This document shows positions 9,136 through 17,980 of a DNA stretch of 64,000 nucleotides, one piece after another. The notes under the pieces are model-generated. The model did not search any database, was not told the origin of the DNA, and worked only from the letters and a program-made list of their open reading frames with translations. The stretch spans positions 108,210 through 172,209 of the forward strand of contig NZ_BOPG01000004.1 in assembly GCF_016863635.1 (NCBI RefSeq), in the 5' to 3' direction. Source of the DNA: Virgisporangium aurantiacum. GTDB taxonomy: Bacteria > Actinomycetota > Actinomycetes > Mycobacteriales > Micromonosporaceae. Each line of letters starts with the position of its first letter. Position 1 is the first letter of the stretch. The translations under genes and the position numbers were made by a program.

Positions 9136-9945
9136 CTAATCCAGGGTCGTCACCGGGTTGGTCAGCTCGCCGATGCCTTCCACGCGGACGGTCACCGCGT
9201 CACCCGCGGTCAGCGGGCCGACGCCCGCCGGCGTGCCGGTGAGGATGACGTCGCCGGGGAGCAGGGTCATCACGTGTGAGACGTACGACACCAGGGTCGG
9301 GATGTCGAACACCAGGTCCTTGGTGCGGCCGAGCTGGCGCACCTCGGCCACCGCGCCGGGCGGGCCGACCTCGCAGCGCACCTCGAGGTCGCTGACGTCG
9401 AGGCCGGTGACGATCCACGGGCCGAGCGGGCAGAACGAGTCGAAGCCCTTGGCGCGGGTCCACTGGCCGTCGGATTTCTGCAGGTCGCGCGCGGTGACGT
9501 CGTTCGCGCAGGTGTAGCCGAAGATGACCTTCTCGGCGGCGGCGCGGTCGAGGCGGCGGGCCGGGCCCGGGCCGACGCCGATCACCACGGCGAGCTCGGC
9601 CTCGTGGTCGACCTGCTTGCTCTGCGGAGGGAGCCGGATCGCGTCGTTGGGACCGATCACCGACGTCGACGGCTTGAGGAAGATCAGCGGTTCCTTCGGC
9701 ACCTCGTTGCCGAGTTCGTGCGCGTGCTCGACGTAGTTGCGACCGACGCACACCACCTTGCTGGAGAAGATCGGCGCGAGCAGCCGGACGTCGGGCAGGG
9801 CCCACCGCTTGCCGGTGTACCGGACCTCCTCGAACGGGATCTTGTCGATCTCGGCGACGGTCAACGCGGAGACCGGCGCACCGGCCTCGCCCTCGACGAC
9901 GCCGAACGACATGCCACCGGGGTGCACGAACCGAGCGAACCGCAT
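9136..9945 (-). CDS. Fumarylacetoacetate hydrolase family protein
   Basis: 269 residues. The C-terminal FAH fold is complete: KVVCVGRNYVEHAHELGN, EPLIFLKPSTSVIGP, VDHEAELAVVIG (metal ligands in the DHExE-type motif), and a terminal LLPGDVILTGTPAGVGP. Family members cleave or decarboxylate beta-diketo acids; the exact substrate cannot be told. The M. tuberculosis counterpart is Rv2993c. Start ATG 9945 is supported by a minus-strand TATGTT box 6 bases upstream (leaderless mRNA) and by the normal family N terminus MRFARFVHPGG. Divergent from the gene at 9974. Confidence 0.92.
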   Translation of the reverse strand: MRFARFVHPGGMSFGVVEGEAGAPVSALTVAEIDKIPFEEVRYTGKRWALPDVRLLAPIFSSKVVCVGRNYVEHAHELGNEVPKEPLIFLKPSTSVIGPNDAIRLPPQSKQVDHEAELAVVIGVGPGPARRLDRAAAEKVIFGYTCANDVTARDLQKSDGQWTRAKGFDSFCPLGPWIVTGLDVSDLEVRCEVGPPGAVAEVRQLGRTKDLVFDIPTLVSYVSHVMTLLPGDVILTGTPAGVGPLTAGDAVTVRVEGIGELTNPVTTLD

Positions 9946-9973
9946 GCCAACAACATAGTCGTAGGCTCGACGC
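9946..9973. promoter_or_regulatory. Back-to-back leaderless promoters
   Basis: The 28-base gap holds two -10 boxes pointing apart. Minus: TATGTT at 9949-9954 then 6 bases then ATG 9945. Plus: TAGGCT at 9962-9967 then 6 bases then GTG 9974. Neither gene has a ribosome binding site, so both mRNAs probably start at the start codon. Confidence 0.65.
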
Positions 9974-10729
9974 GTGATGTCCGCGGTCGAGGAGCATGAG
10001 CAGCGGGTCGACGCTCTGCTGCGCGACCACCTGCGCCGCCGGAAAGAGGGCATCAAGCACCCGGTCGAGGACTTCCTCTTCACCTACTACTCGTACCGCC
10101 CGGCGCAGCTACGGAAGTGGCGCCCGGACACGTCCACCGTGGCACCGGAACGGCGACAGACCGTCGGCTGGATCCGCGACCTCCTCGTCGCCACCGCACG
10201 ACGACCGCCGCACCTCGGCTGCTTCGGCCTGCACGAGTGGGCCATGGTCTACCGGCTCGGCCAGCAGGAGATCCGGCACACCGCCTGGCCGCTCCGCCTG
10301 CCGCGGCCCGAGATCGCGGCGATGATCGAGGCGAAAGGCGTGCGCTGCAGCCACTTCGACGCGTTCCGGTTCTTCACGCCGCCGGCGCGTCCGCTGAACC
10401 TTCTGCAACCCACCCGCGAAACCCAGCACGAGAACGAGCAACCGGGGTGCCTGCACGCCAACATGGACCTCTACAAGTGGTCTTACAAGCTCGCGCCGAC
10501 AGTCGGTTCGGAGACCGTGGTCGACTGCTTCGAACTGGCCCGCGACATCCGCACGCTCGACATGCGCGCCAGCCCGTACGACCTGGCCGGCCTCGGCTAC
10601 GCGCCGGTGCGGGTGGAAACCACCGAGGGCCGCGCCGAATACGCCGCCGCGCAGCGGGCGTTCGCCGAACGGTCCGCGCCGTTGCGCCGTCGCCTCATCG
10701 ACATTGTCGATCGGGCGTTTACCGCGTGA
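9974..10729 (+). CDS. Conserved actinobacterial protein of unknown function
   Basis: 251 residues, cytoplasmic, no signal or membrane segment. Notable blocks are HPVEDFLFTYYSYRPAQLRKW, LGCFGLHEWAMVYR, CSHFDAFRFFTPPARPLNLLQPTRE, GCLHANMDLYKWSYKLAP and MRASPYDLAGLGYAPV. Proteins of this kind are widespread in actinobacteria and are sometimes labelled 3-methyladenine DNA glycosylase, but no helix-hairpin-helix or AlkA/AAG motif is visible, so I do not adopt that function. Start GTG 9974 is 6 bases after a TAGGCT box; ATG 9977 is the next codon. Confidence 0.8.
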   Translation: MMSAVEEHEQRVDALLRDHLRRRKEGIKHPVEDFLFTYYSYRPAQLRKWRPDTSTVAPERRQTVGWIRDLLVATARRPPHLGCFGLHEWAMVYRLGQQEIRHTAWPLRLPRPEIAAMIEAKGVRCSHFDAFRFFTPPARPLNLLQPTRETQHENEQPGCLHANMDLYKWSYKLAPTVGSETVVDCFELARDIRTLDMRASPYDLAGLGYAPVRVETTEGRAEYAAAQRAFAERSAPLRRRLIDIVDRAFTA

Positions 10730-10744
10730 GTTACCGTCGGCCGG

Positions 10745-11710
10745 GTGAACCCGGTCGCTAAGCGTGTGCTCGCCGTCGCCCTGTGGACAGTCGTCGTGGG
10801 ATCGGCGGGCTGGTCGGCCACCCGCGTCTTCGGGTGGGAGAGCGGCTGGCCGTGGGTGCAGCTCATGGCGTTCACGCCGTATGTCGCGGCCGGGTCGGTC
10901 GTGGTCGCGGTCGTCGCGCTGGCCACCCGCCGCTGGGTGGCTGGTGCGGTCGCGGTGGTCGCGGCCGCCGCGCTCTGCGCGGTGGTCGCTCCCCGCGCGA
11001 TTCCCGATGGTGGACGCACGGCGAACGGCCCGGTTCTGCGCGTGCTCTCGTCGAACCTGTTGGCGGGCAGCGGTGACGAGCGGCAGGTGCTCGAGCTGGT
11101 GCGCCGCCTGAAGGTCGACGTGCTGGCGTTGCAGGAGTTCACCCCGCAGGACCAGGCCGGCCTGGAGGCGGCGGGCGTCACCGATGTGCTGCCGTACGCG
11201 GCGTTCTACCCGCAGGACGGCGTCGTGGGTTCCGCCGTGCTGAGCCGGTATCCGATCACGGAGAAGTCCGTGCGCGTCCACCGTGGCGGCTTCACGCAGG
11301 CACAGGCCACAGTGGACGTTCCCGGCGCCGGCCGGGTGCTGGTCGAGTCGGTGCACCCGACGGCACCGTCGGACCGGAATCGGATGGACTACTGGGAACG
11401 GGATCTCCGCGACCAGCCGGGGGCCACAGTGGACGGTCCGCTGCGCGTCCTGGCCGGTGACTTCAACGCGACGCTCGACCACGCGGCGCTGCGGAGGCTC
11501 ATCGACACCGGCTACCGCGACGCCGCGGCGACGGTCGGCAGCGGGTTCCGGACCACGTGGCCGTACGACGAGAAGTGGTACATCCCCGGTACCACGCTCG
11601 ACCGGGTGCTGGCGGACCGCCGGATCGGCGTCCGATCGGCCCGCCCGTACCGCGTGAAAGGCAGTGACCACAAGGCGTTCTACGCCGAGCTGGTGCTCCC
11701 GAGGGCGTAG
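10745..11710 (+). CDS. Membrane-anchored endonuclease/exonuclease/phosphatase-family protein
   Basis: 321 residues. Three hydrophobic segments (about 8-27, 40-60, 64-83) precede an EEP domain with the motifs VLSSNLLAGSG (Asn), LALQEFT (Glu), LAGDFNATLDH (Asp, Asn) and KGSDHKAFYAEL (Asp-His). EEP enzymes hydrolyse phosphodiesters of nucleic acids or lipids; the substrate is not predictable. The catalytic domain is probably outside the membrane. Start GTG 10745 is preceded by TACCGT and 7 bases, suggesting a leaderless transcript separate from the upstream gene. The last 31 bases overlap convergent cimA. Confidence 0.88.
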   Translation: MNPVAKRVLAVALWTVVVGSAGWSATRVFGWESGWPWVQLMAFTPYVAAGSVVVAVVALATRRWVAGAVAVVAAAALCAVVAPRAIPDGGRTANGPVLRVLSSNLLAGSGDERQVLELVRRLKVDVLALQEFTPQDQAGLEAAGVTDVLPYAAFYPQDGVVGSAVLSRYPITEKSVRVHRGGFTQAQATVDVPGAGRVLVESVHPTAPSDRNRMDYWERDLRDQPGATVDGPLRVLAGDFNATLDHAALRRLIDTGYRDAAATVGSGFRTTWPYDEKWYIPGTTLDRVLADRRIGVRSARPYRVKGSDHKAFYAELVLPRA

Positions 11711-13290
11711 GTGCGCGCGAGACCGTAGGTGAGCGCGTCGACGAGGGCGTGCCAGCTCGCTTCCACGACGTTCTCGTGGACGCCGACGGTCGTCCAGTCC
11801 TTGCCGGAGCCACGCGTCTCCACCAGCACGCGGGTGATGGCGCCGGTGCCGTGGCTGCCTTCGAGGATGCGGACCTTGTAGTCCGCGAGCTCGAAGTCGG
11901 CGAGCTCGGGGAAGTGCTTGGTCAGCGCGACCCGCAGCGAGTTGTCGAGCGCGTTGACCGGTCCGTTGCCCTCGGCGGTGGCGATCACCCGTTCGCCGCG
12001 GACGCGGACCTTCACGGTCGCCTCGGAGACGACCGCGCCGTCCTCCCGGTGCTCGACCAGGACACGGTAGGACTCCAGCGAGAACGGGCGCTGCGCGGCG
12101 GCGTCACCGAGTTCCGACCGGATCATCAGCTCGAACGAGGCGTCGGCCGCCTCGAACGACCAGCCCTGCGCCTCCAGTTGCTTCACCTGGTCGGTGACCC
12201 GGGCGAGCGCCTCGGGATGGCCGGCCAGATCCACGCCCAGCTCGCGACTCTTGAGCTCGACGCTGGCCCGGCCGGCCATCTCCGTCACCAGGATCCGCAT
12301 GTCGTTGCCGACCACCGTGGGTTCCACGTGGTTGTACAGCAACGGATCCACTTTGATCGCGCTCGCGTGCAGGCCCGCCTTGTGGGCGAAGGCCGACGAC
12401 CCGGCATATGCCTGGTGGGTGTCCGGGGCGATGTTGGCGATCTCGGCGATGGCGTGCGAGACGCGCACCATCTGTTCCAGGCATCCGTCCGGTAGGACCT
12501 TCCGCCCGAGCTTGAGTTGCAGGTTCGCGACGACGGCGAACAGGTCGGCGTTGCCGGGCCGCTCGCCGTAGCCGTTGGCGGTGCCCTGGAAGTGCGGCAC
12601 GCCGGCCTCGACGGCGGCGATCGTGTTCGCGACGGCGCACGAGGTGTCGTTCTGCGCGTGCATGCCGAGCCGGGTGACGGGGTCGGTGACGCCGAGCGCG
12701 GTCAGCCGCTCGACCACGTCGCCGACCACGCGGGTGACCATCGACGGGAGCATGCCGCCGTTGGTGTCACACATGACCGAGGCCTCCGCGCCGGCCTCCA
12801 GCGCGGTATAGGCCACCAGCGTCGTGTAGTCGGGGTTGAAGTGGAACCCGTCGTAGAAATGTTCGCAGTCGAGGAACACCCGGCGCCCCTCGCGGACGAG
12901 CAGTTCCACGGTGTCGCGCACCATCGCGAGGTTCTCCTCCAGCGTGGTGCGCAGCGCCCGCTCGACGTGCCGCACGTCGGACTTCGCGACCAGCGTCACC
13001 ACCGGCGTCTCGGCGTCGAGCAGCGCCTTGACCTGCGGGTCCTTGTCGGCGGTGGTGCCGGCCTTGCGGGTGGAGCCGAACGCGGTGAACAGGGCGTGCC
13101 TGAGGTTGAGCTCGGTGCGCGCCCGGCGGAAGAACTCGGTGTCCTTGGGCAGCGCGCCCGGCCAGCCGCCCTCGATGAAGCCGACGCCGAACTCGTCGAG
13201 AAGCCGCGCCACGGCGAGCTTGTCGACGACCGAGTACGTGATTCCCTCGCGCTGGGCCCCGTCCCGCAGCGTGGTGTCGTAGACCTGCAT
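11680..13290 (-). CDS. cimA: (R)-citramalate synthase
   Basis: 536 residues of the LeuA/HMGL superfamily with the N-terminal TIM barrel (MQVYDTTLRDGAQREGITYSVVDKLAVARLLDEFGVGFIEGGWPGALPKD) and a C-terminal LeuA-type dimer/allosteric domain. The DTTLRDGAQ start and the EGGWPGALPKD block are typical of the citramalate synthase branch and not of 2-isopropylmalate synthase. It condenses pyruvate with acetyl-CoA, opening the threonine-independent route to isoleucine, whose next steps use LeuCD and LeuB encoded nearby. A leader peptide with Leu-Ile-Ile codons and a terminator lie upstream, so expression is probably attenuated by isoleucine supply. The 3' end overlaps the convergent EEP gene. Confidence 0.93.
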   Translation of the reverse strand: MQVYDTTLRDGAQREGITYSVVDKLAVARLLDEFGVGFIEGGWPGALPKDTEFFRRARTELNLRHALFTAFGSTRKAGTTADKDPQVKALLDAETPVVTLVAKSDVRHVERALRTTLEENLAMVRDTVELLVREGRRVFLDCEHFYDGFHFNPDYTTLVAYTALEAGAEASVMCDTNGGMLPSMVTRVVGDVVERLTALGVTDPVTRLGMHAQNDTSCAVANTIAAVEAGVPHFQGTANGYGERPGNADLFAVVANLQLKLGRKVLPDGCLEQMVRVSHAIAEIANIAPDTHQAYAGSSAFAHKAGLHASAIKVDPLLYNHVEPTVVGNDMRILVTEMAGRASVELKSRELGVDLAGHPEALARVTDQVKQLEAQGWSFEAADASFELMIRSELGDAAAQRPFSLESYRVLVEHREDGAVVSEATVKVRVRGERVIATAEGNGPVNALDNSLRVALTKHFPELADFELADYKVRILEGSHGTGAITRVLVETRGSGKDWTTVGVHENVVEASWHALVDALTYGLARTYALGSTSSA

Positions 13291-13334
13291 TGGTGTCCGT
13301 CCTTAAGGATTTGACGCTCCTGATTTTGGCCAAC

Positions 13335-13361
13335 AAAAAACCCCTCGCCGGAAGCGAGAGG
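13335..13361 (-). terminator. Attenuator terminator upstream of cimA
   Basis: On the minus strand CCTCTCGC and GCGAGGGG form an 8-bp stem (one G-U pair) with a 5-base loop, followed by six T residues. It lies 44 bases before the cimA start and downstream of the leader peptide, so it can only act as a conditional terminator of the cimA mRNA. Confidence 0.85.
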
Positions 13362-13403
13362 TCTGCGCGCTGCGGAAAGCCGTCCTGGACGGTCGCGGGC
13401 GCG

Positions 13404-13430
13404 CTAGGGGCCAATAATGAGCCGAGTCAC
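13404..13430 (-). CDS. cimA leader peptide MTRLIIGP
   Basis: A nine-codon minus-strand ORF, GTG to TAG, encoding Met-Thr-Arg-Leu-Ile-Ile-Gly-Pro. Consecutive Leu-Ile-Ile codons match the pathway product of CimA (isoleucine). The stop codon is the start of a GCGCGC arm (13399-13404) that can pair with GCGCGC at 13365-13370, just ahead of the terminator. The layout is nearly the same as in the ilvB leader. No clear ribosome binding site is seen, so the leader may be translated from the 5' end. Confidence 0.72.
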   Translation of the reverse strand: MTRLIIGP

Positions 13431-13501
13431 GTCGCCAATATGCCACGTCGCCCCAGCCCGTGGAAGCAGCTTCCACGAACTGGGACGACGTGAATACTCG
13501 T

Positions 13502-14599
13502 TCAGGAAACCCGGTGCACCCAGCCGTGCGGGTCTTCGGCGCGGCCGCGCTGGATGTCGACCAGCTGCTGGCGCAGTTTCATCGTGACGGCGCCGCTTCC
13601 ACCGTCACCCATCACGATCTCGCCCTCGACGGACCGCACGCGGCCGATCGGGGTGACCACCGCGGCGGTTCCGCAGGCGAACGCCTCGCGGAGCCGGCCG
13701 CTGGCCGCGTCCTCCCGCCACTGGGCCAGGCTGTACGGCTCCTCGCGGACGTCGGCGCCGGCGTCGCGGGCCAGCGTGATCAGCGAGTCGCGGGTGATGC
13801 CCGGGAGGATCGTGCCGGTGAGCGGCGGCGTGGTGATGCTGCCGTCGTCGAACACGAAGAAGACGTTCATGCCGCCGAGTTCGTCGATGTACTTCCGCTC
13901 CACGGCGTCGAGGTAGATGACCTGGTCGCAGCCGTGCTCGATGGCCTCGGCGTGGGCCGAGAGGCTGGCCGCGTAGTTGCCGCCGCACTTGGCCGCGCCG
14001 GTGCCGCCGGGCGCCGCGCGGGTGTAGACGTCGGACACCCACACGGTGACCGGCTTGATGCCGCCCGAGAAGTACGGGCCGACCGGCGAGGCGATCAGCA
14101 CGTACAGGTACTCCAGGGCCGGCCGCACGCCGAGGAACACCTCGTTGGCGAACATGAACGGCCGCAGGTAGAGGCTGCCCTCGGCATCGGTGGGGAGCCA
14201 GCCCCGGTCGGCCTTGATGATCTCGTGCAGCGACCCGATGAACAGCTCCTCGGGCAGGTGCGGCATCGCCATCCGGGTGGCCGACTCCTGGAAGCGGCGG
14301 GCGTTGGCGTCGGGGCGGAACATGGTGACGCCGCCGTCGTCGCAGGGGTAGGCCTTCAGGCCCTCGAAGATCTCCTGCGCGTAGTGCAGCACCGCGCTGG
14401 CCGGGTCCATCGGGATGGGGGCGCGCGCCTCGACGCGGGCGTCGTACCAGCCCTTCCCGTCGGCCCAGCGGATCGTGACCATGTGATCGGTGAAGATGCG
14501 CCCGAAACCCGGGTTCGCGATCAGCGCCGCCCGCTCGGCGGCGGCTACCGGGGCAGGATTCGGACGAATCTCGAAGTCGAGGTGGTCACCGCCGCTCAT
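13502..14599 (-). CDS. ilvE: Branched-chain amino acid aminotransferase
   Basis: 365 residues, PLP fold type IV. The catalytic lysine is in GTGAAKCGGNYAASL, and the family motifs YAQEIFEGLKAY, LYLRPFMFANE, YIDELGGMNVFFVF and CGTAAVVTPIG are all present. It performs the last reversible step of valine, leucine and isoleucine synthesis. Start ATG 14599 follows GGAGG at a good distance. It lies between leuB and the cimA leader on the same strand, 70 bases after leuB. Confidence 0.96.
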   Translation of the reverse strand: MSGGDHLDFEIRPNPAPVAAAERAALIANPGFGRIFTDHMVTIRWADGKGWYDARVEARAPIPMDPASAVLHYAQEIFEGLKAYPCDDGGVTMFRPDANARRFQESATRMAMPHLPEELFIGSLHEIIKADRGWLPTDAEGSLYLRPFMFANEVFLGVRPALEYLYVLIASPVGPYFSGGIKPVTVWVSDVYTRAAPGGTGAAKCGGNYAASLSAHAEAIEHGCDQVIYLDAVERKYIDELGGMNVFFVFDDGSITTPPLTGTILPGITRDSLITLARDAGADVREEPYSLAQWREDAASGRLREAFACGTAAVVTPIGRVRSVEGEIVMGDGGSGAVTMKLRQQLVDIQRGRAEDPHGWVHRVS

Positions 14600-14669
14600 A
14601 ACGGTCCTCCGGGTAGTTCGGCTGAGTGCCTGAAACTTACCCCGAACGTCCGTTAAGCCGTGAGCGGGT

Positions 14670-15695
14670 TCACGCGTTCGACGCGAGCCGGTCGCCGACC
14701 TCGGCGGTGCGCGGCGTGGCGCCCGGGGTGCGGGACGCGAGTTCCGCCGCGACCGCCTCGGTTACCCGGTTGGCCGCCTCGCCGTTCCCCAGGTGCTCCA
14801 GCAGCAGCGCGCCGGACAGGATCGCGGCGACCGGGTCGGCCACGCCCTTGCCCGCGATGTCGGGTGCCGAGCCATGCACCGGCTCGAAAATCGACGGCTT
14901 CTCGCGGGTCGGGTTGATCGAGCCGCTGGCCGCCAGCCCGATGCCACCGGTGACGGCGGCGGCGATGTCGGTGAGGATGTCGCCGAACAGGTTGTCGGTG
15001 ACCACGACGTCGTACCGCTGCGGGTTCGTCACCAGGAACATCGCGGCCGCGTCGACGTGCTGGTACTCGGTCTCGACGTCGGGGTGCTCGGCCGCGACGG
15101 CCGCGAACGCGCGGGCCCACAGGCCACCGGCGTGGGTGAGCACGTTGGTCTTGTGCACCAGCGTCACCTTGCGGCGCGGCCGCTTCGCGGCCCGGGCGAA
15201 CGCGTCCCGGATCGCGCGCTCGGCGCCGTGCCGGGTGTTCAGGCTCTCCTCGGTGGCGACCTCGGCCGGGGTGTCGCGGTGCAGCACGCCGCCGGCACCC
15301 GCGTACAGACCCTCGGTGCCCTCGCGGACCACCACGAGGTCGATCTCACCGGGCTTCACGCCGGCGAGCGGGCTCGTGGTGCCGGGCCACAGCCGCGACG
15401 GCCGGAGGTTCACGTACTGGTCGAACACGAACCGCAGCTTCAGCAGCAGGCCGCGTTCGAGGACGCCGGGCGGCACGCTGGGGTCGCCGACGGCGCCGAG
15501 CAGGATCGCGTCGTGGCCCTCAAGCTCGCCGAGGACGCTGTCGGGCAGCACCTCGCCGGTGCGGTGGTACCGGGCGGCGCCGAGGTCGTACTCGGTGTAC
15601 TCGAACCCCGGTGCGACCGCGTCGATCACCTTGCGGGCCTCGGCGATCACCTCGGTACCGATTCCGTCTCCGGCGATCACCGCGATGCGCGCCAC
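14670..15695 (-). CDS. leuB: 3-isopropylmalate dehydrogenase
   Basis: 341 residues. Begins [23 protein letters not shown] and carries the decarboxylating-dehydrogenase signatures [53 protein letters not shown] and [14 protein letters not shown] (Mg and NAD sites). Oxidises and decarboxylates 3-isopropylmalate for leucine; with CimA it also serves the citramalate route. Start GTG 15695 is chosen because GGGAGG lies 6 bases upstream and because the protein then starts like the family; a longer in-frame ORF upstream has no similarity. Confidence 0.96.
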   Translation of the reverse strand: MARIAVIAGDGIGTEVIAEARKVIDAVAPGFEYTEYDLGAARYHRTGEVLPDSVLGELEGHDAILLGAVGDPSVPPGVLERGLLLKLRFVFDQYVNLRPSRLWPGTTSPLAGVKPGEIDLVVVREGTEGLYAGAGGVLHRDTPAEVATEESLNTRHGAERAIRDAFARAAKRPRRKVTLVHKTNVLTHAGGLWARAFAAVAAEHPDVETEYQHVDAAAMFLVTNPQRYDVVVTDNLFGDILTDIAAAVTGGIGLAASGSINPTREKPSIFEPVHGSAPDIAGKGVADPVAAILSGALLLEHLGNGEAANRVTEAVAAELASRTPGATPRTAEVGDRLASNA

Positions 15696-15823
15696 CCGAC
15701 ACCTCCCTGAGAACCCCTGGTTGACTACGGCCCCAGACCTTACGACTCTTCCCGCTTTGCGGTACGCCGCTCCCACCCAATGAGACCGTTTACCGATGGT
15801 CATGACCGGGCACACCTGCCAGC

Positions 15824-16054
15824 ATGGCAGTCGTTACCGCAGACGATCTCCGGGTCCTGGCCCAGTCCGACGACCCAGAAGCCGTGCTGGCCGTGGTGAA
15901 CAACGAACTCCGGGTGGTGCCCGGCTTCGAGGTGACCGCCGGCCAGGTGATCCTGACGAAGGTTCAGCTTGTCGAGGAGCTGGGCGAAGACATCACCGAC
16001 GTGGACGCCGAGGTGTTGGCCGCCGGTCTGACGGCCAAACTCCCCACGGACTGA
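15824..16054 (+). CDS. Small acidic hypothetical protein
   Basis: 76 residues, acidic, without Cys, signal or membrane segment: [20 protein letters not shown]... ending [10 protein letters not shown] do not recognise a family. It looks like a compact alpha/beta protein with a [21 protein letters not shown] core. Codon use matches the neighbours, which argues for a real gene. Divergent from leuB and ending one base before the serA stop on the other strand. Confidence 0.65.
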   Translation: MAVVTADDLRVLAQSDDPEAVLAVVNNELRVVPGFEVTAGQVILTKVQLVEELGEDITDVDAEVLAAGLTAKLPTD

Positions 16055-16055
16055 G

Positions 16056-17666
16056 TCAGTCGACCGTCAGGTCGACCGTCGACGCGGCGGTGGCGCCCAC
16101 CGCGGCCGCGGCCCGGTCGAGCAGTTCCGGCGCCACCGACCCGTCGACGGTGAGCGTCATCAGCGCCTCGCCACCGGCCTCGCGCCGGGCCACCTGCATC
16201 GCGGCGATGTTCACGCCCGCGTCGCCGAGGATCGAACCCACCGTACCGACGACACCGGGACGGTCGGCGTAGCGGAAGAACAGCAGATGACCGACCGCGT
16301 CGAGCTCCAGGGCGAAGCCGTCGAGCTCGGTGAGCTTGAGGGCCTCGCGCGGGGTCGTCTGGTGGGTGCCGGACACCGACACCACGCGGCCGTCGGGCAG
16401 GGCACCCCGGATCGTGACCAGGTTCTGGTGGTCGATCGAGTCGGGGCTGGTGGCCAGCACGACCTCGACACCGCGGTCGCTGGCGAGCAGCGGGGCGTTG
16501 ACGTAGGTGACCTGGTCTTCGACCACGGTGGCGAACAGGCCCTTGGTGGCGGCCAGCTTGAGCACGGTGACGTCGTTGTTGACGATCTCGCCACGCACCT
16601 CGACGGTGACCGAGGCGGCAACGCCGCCGGCGACCGCGGTGAACACCTGTCCGAGCTTCTCGGCCAGCGGCAGCAGCGGCCGGACGTCTTCGGCGACGAC
16701 GCCGCCGGCCTGCACGTTCACCGCGTCGGGCACGAACTCGCCCTGCAGCGCCAGCTTGACGCTACGGGCCACGGCGAGACCGGCCTTGTCCTGCGCCTCG
16801 GCCGTCGACGCGCCCAGGTGCGGGGTGACGACGATGTTGTCGAACCCGAACAGCGGCGACGAGGTGCACGGCTCCTTCGCGTACACGTCGATGCCGGCGC
16901 CGGCGACCCGGCCCTCGGCCAGCGCCTCGGCCAGCGCGGCCTCGTCGATCAGCCCGCCGCGCGCGGCGTTGATGATGCGGACGGTCGGCTTGACCTGGTG
17001 CAGTTCCTTGGCGCCGATGAGCCCGACGGTCTCCGGGGTCTTCGGCAGGTGGATCGAGATGAAGTCGCTCTCGGCGAGCAGTTCGTCGAGCCCCACCAGG
17101 CGCACGCCGAGCGCGGCCGCGCGGGCCGGCTGGATGTACGGGTCGTACGCGATGAGCCGGGTGCCGAACGCGGCCATCCGCTGCGCGAACAGCACGCCGA
17201 TGCGGCCGAGGCCGACAACGCCGACCGTCTTGCCGGCGATCTCGATACCGGTGTACTTGGAACGCTTCCACTCGCCGTTCTTCAGCGCGGCGCTCGCGCT
17301 GGCCGTGTTCCGCGCCACCGCCAGCAGCAGCGCGACGGCCTGCTCGGCCGCCGACACGATGTTGGACGTGGGTGCGTTGACCACCATCACGCCGCGCGCG
17401 GTGGCGGCGGACGTGTCGACGTTGTCGAGCCCGACGCCGGCGCGGGCGACCACCTTCAGGCGCGGCGCGGCCCCGATGACCTCGGCGTCGACCTGGGTGG
17501 CGCTGCGCACGATGATCGCGTGCGCGTCGGCCAGCGCGGAGAGCAGGGCCGGACGGTCGGTGCCGTCGACATGACGGACATCGAAGTCGTCGGCGAGCAC
17601 TTCGAGAGCGGCCGGTGCCAGTTCCTCGGCGATCAGCACGACCGGACGGTCAGCGGAAAACGTCAT
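16056..17666 (-). CDS. serA: D-3-phosphoglycerate dehydrogenase
   Basis: 536 residues, the long form with an N-terminal substrate domain, NAD-binding Rossmann domain (GKTVGVVGLGRIGVLFAQRMAAFG), catalytic Arg and Glu in INAARGGLIDEAAL / GAGIDVYAKEP and catalytic His in VVTPHLGASTAEAQ, then an intervening ASB domain and a C-terminal ACT domain (RPGVVGTVGSILGDAGVNIAAMQVAR) that normally mediates serine feedback. First step of serine synthesis; serine feeds GlyA, encoded 13 kb away. Start ATG 17666 follows GAGGATC. Matches M. tuberculosis SerA1 in length and location. Confidence 0.96.
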   Translation of the reverse strand: MTFSADRPVVLIAEELAPAALEVLADDFDVRHVDGTDRPALLSALADAHAIIVRSATQVDAEVIGAAPRLKVVARAGVGLDNVDTSAATARGVMVVNAPTSNIVSAAEQAVALLLAVARNTASASAALKNGEWKRSKYTGIEIAGKTVGVVGLGRIGVLFAQRMAAFGTRLIAYDPYIQPARAAALGVRLVGLDELLAESDFISIHLPKTPETVGLIGAKELHQVKPTVRIINAARGGLIDEAALAEALAEGRVAGAGIDVYAKEPCTSSPLFGFDNIVVTPHLGASTAEAQDKAGLAVARSVKLALQGEFVPDAVNVQAGGVVAEDVRPLLPLAEKLGQVFTAVAGGVAASVTVEVRGEIVNNDVTVLKLAATKGLFATVVEDQVTYVNAPLLASDRGVEVVLATSPDSIDHQNLVTIRGALPDGRVVSVSGTHQTTPREALKLTELDGFALELDAVGHLLFFRYADRPGVVGTVGSILGDAGVNIAAMQVARREAGGEALMTLTVDGSVAPELLDRAAAAVGATAASTVDLTVD

Positions 17667-17980
17667 CAGATCCTCAGATTGGCGGGGAGATTGGGCGCGT
17701 CACAGCGCGCGACTCTTCCGCGATCGTAGGCCGAGGCGACCACCGGGACCCCACCCGAGGCACGTGAGTGCGCTCACAGATTGCCGGAAAGATCCCGTTA
17801 AGTTCGATTTAACATCACCCGTTCCCGCGACACCCCGGTCTCCCTACTTGGTGCCGTTCGCGATCATTGTGAGTCTGCTATTCGATAGCGCCCACTACCG
17901 TCCACTGTGAACCTCGGTTCGAAACACCTCGTAGTTCCTGGCGCAACCCCTCACAACCGTGAACCCGGAGGAAAGACCCC
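17667..17980. promoter_or_regulatory. Divergent regulatory region between serA and a repeat protein, with three palindromes
   Basis: 314 bases without a gene. Three short inverted repeats are visible: GTGAG-TGCG-CTCAC (17764-17777), GTTAA-GTTCGAT-TTAAC (17797-17813) and GCTAT-TCG-ATAGC (17877-17889). The section around 17797-17813 is unusually AT-rich for this genome. A strong ribosome binding site GGAGGAAAG (17967-17975) precedes the plus-strand gene. The palindromes may be operators, but no regulator can be named. Confidence 0.45.

Noticed and set aside
9974..10729. 3-methyladenine DNA glycosylase label used for similar proteins
   Set aside because: No glycosylase motif is visible; kept as unknown function.
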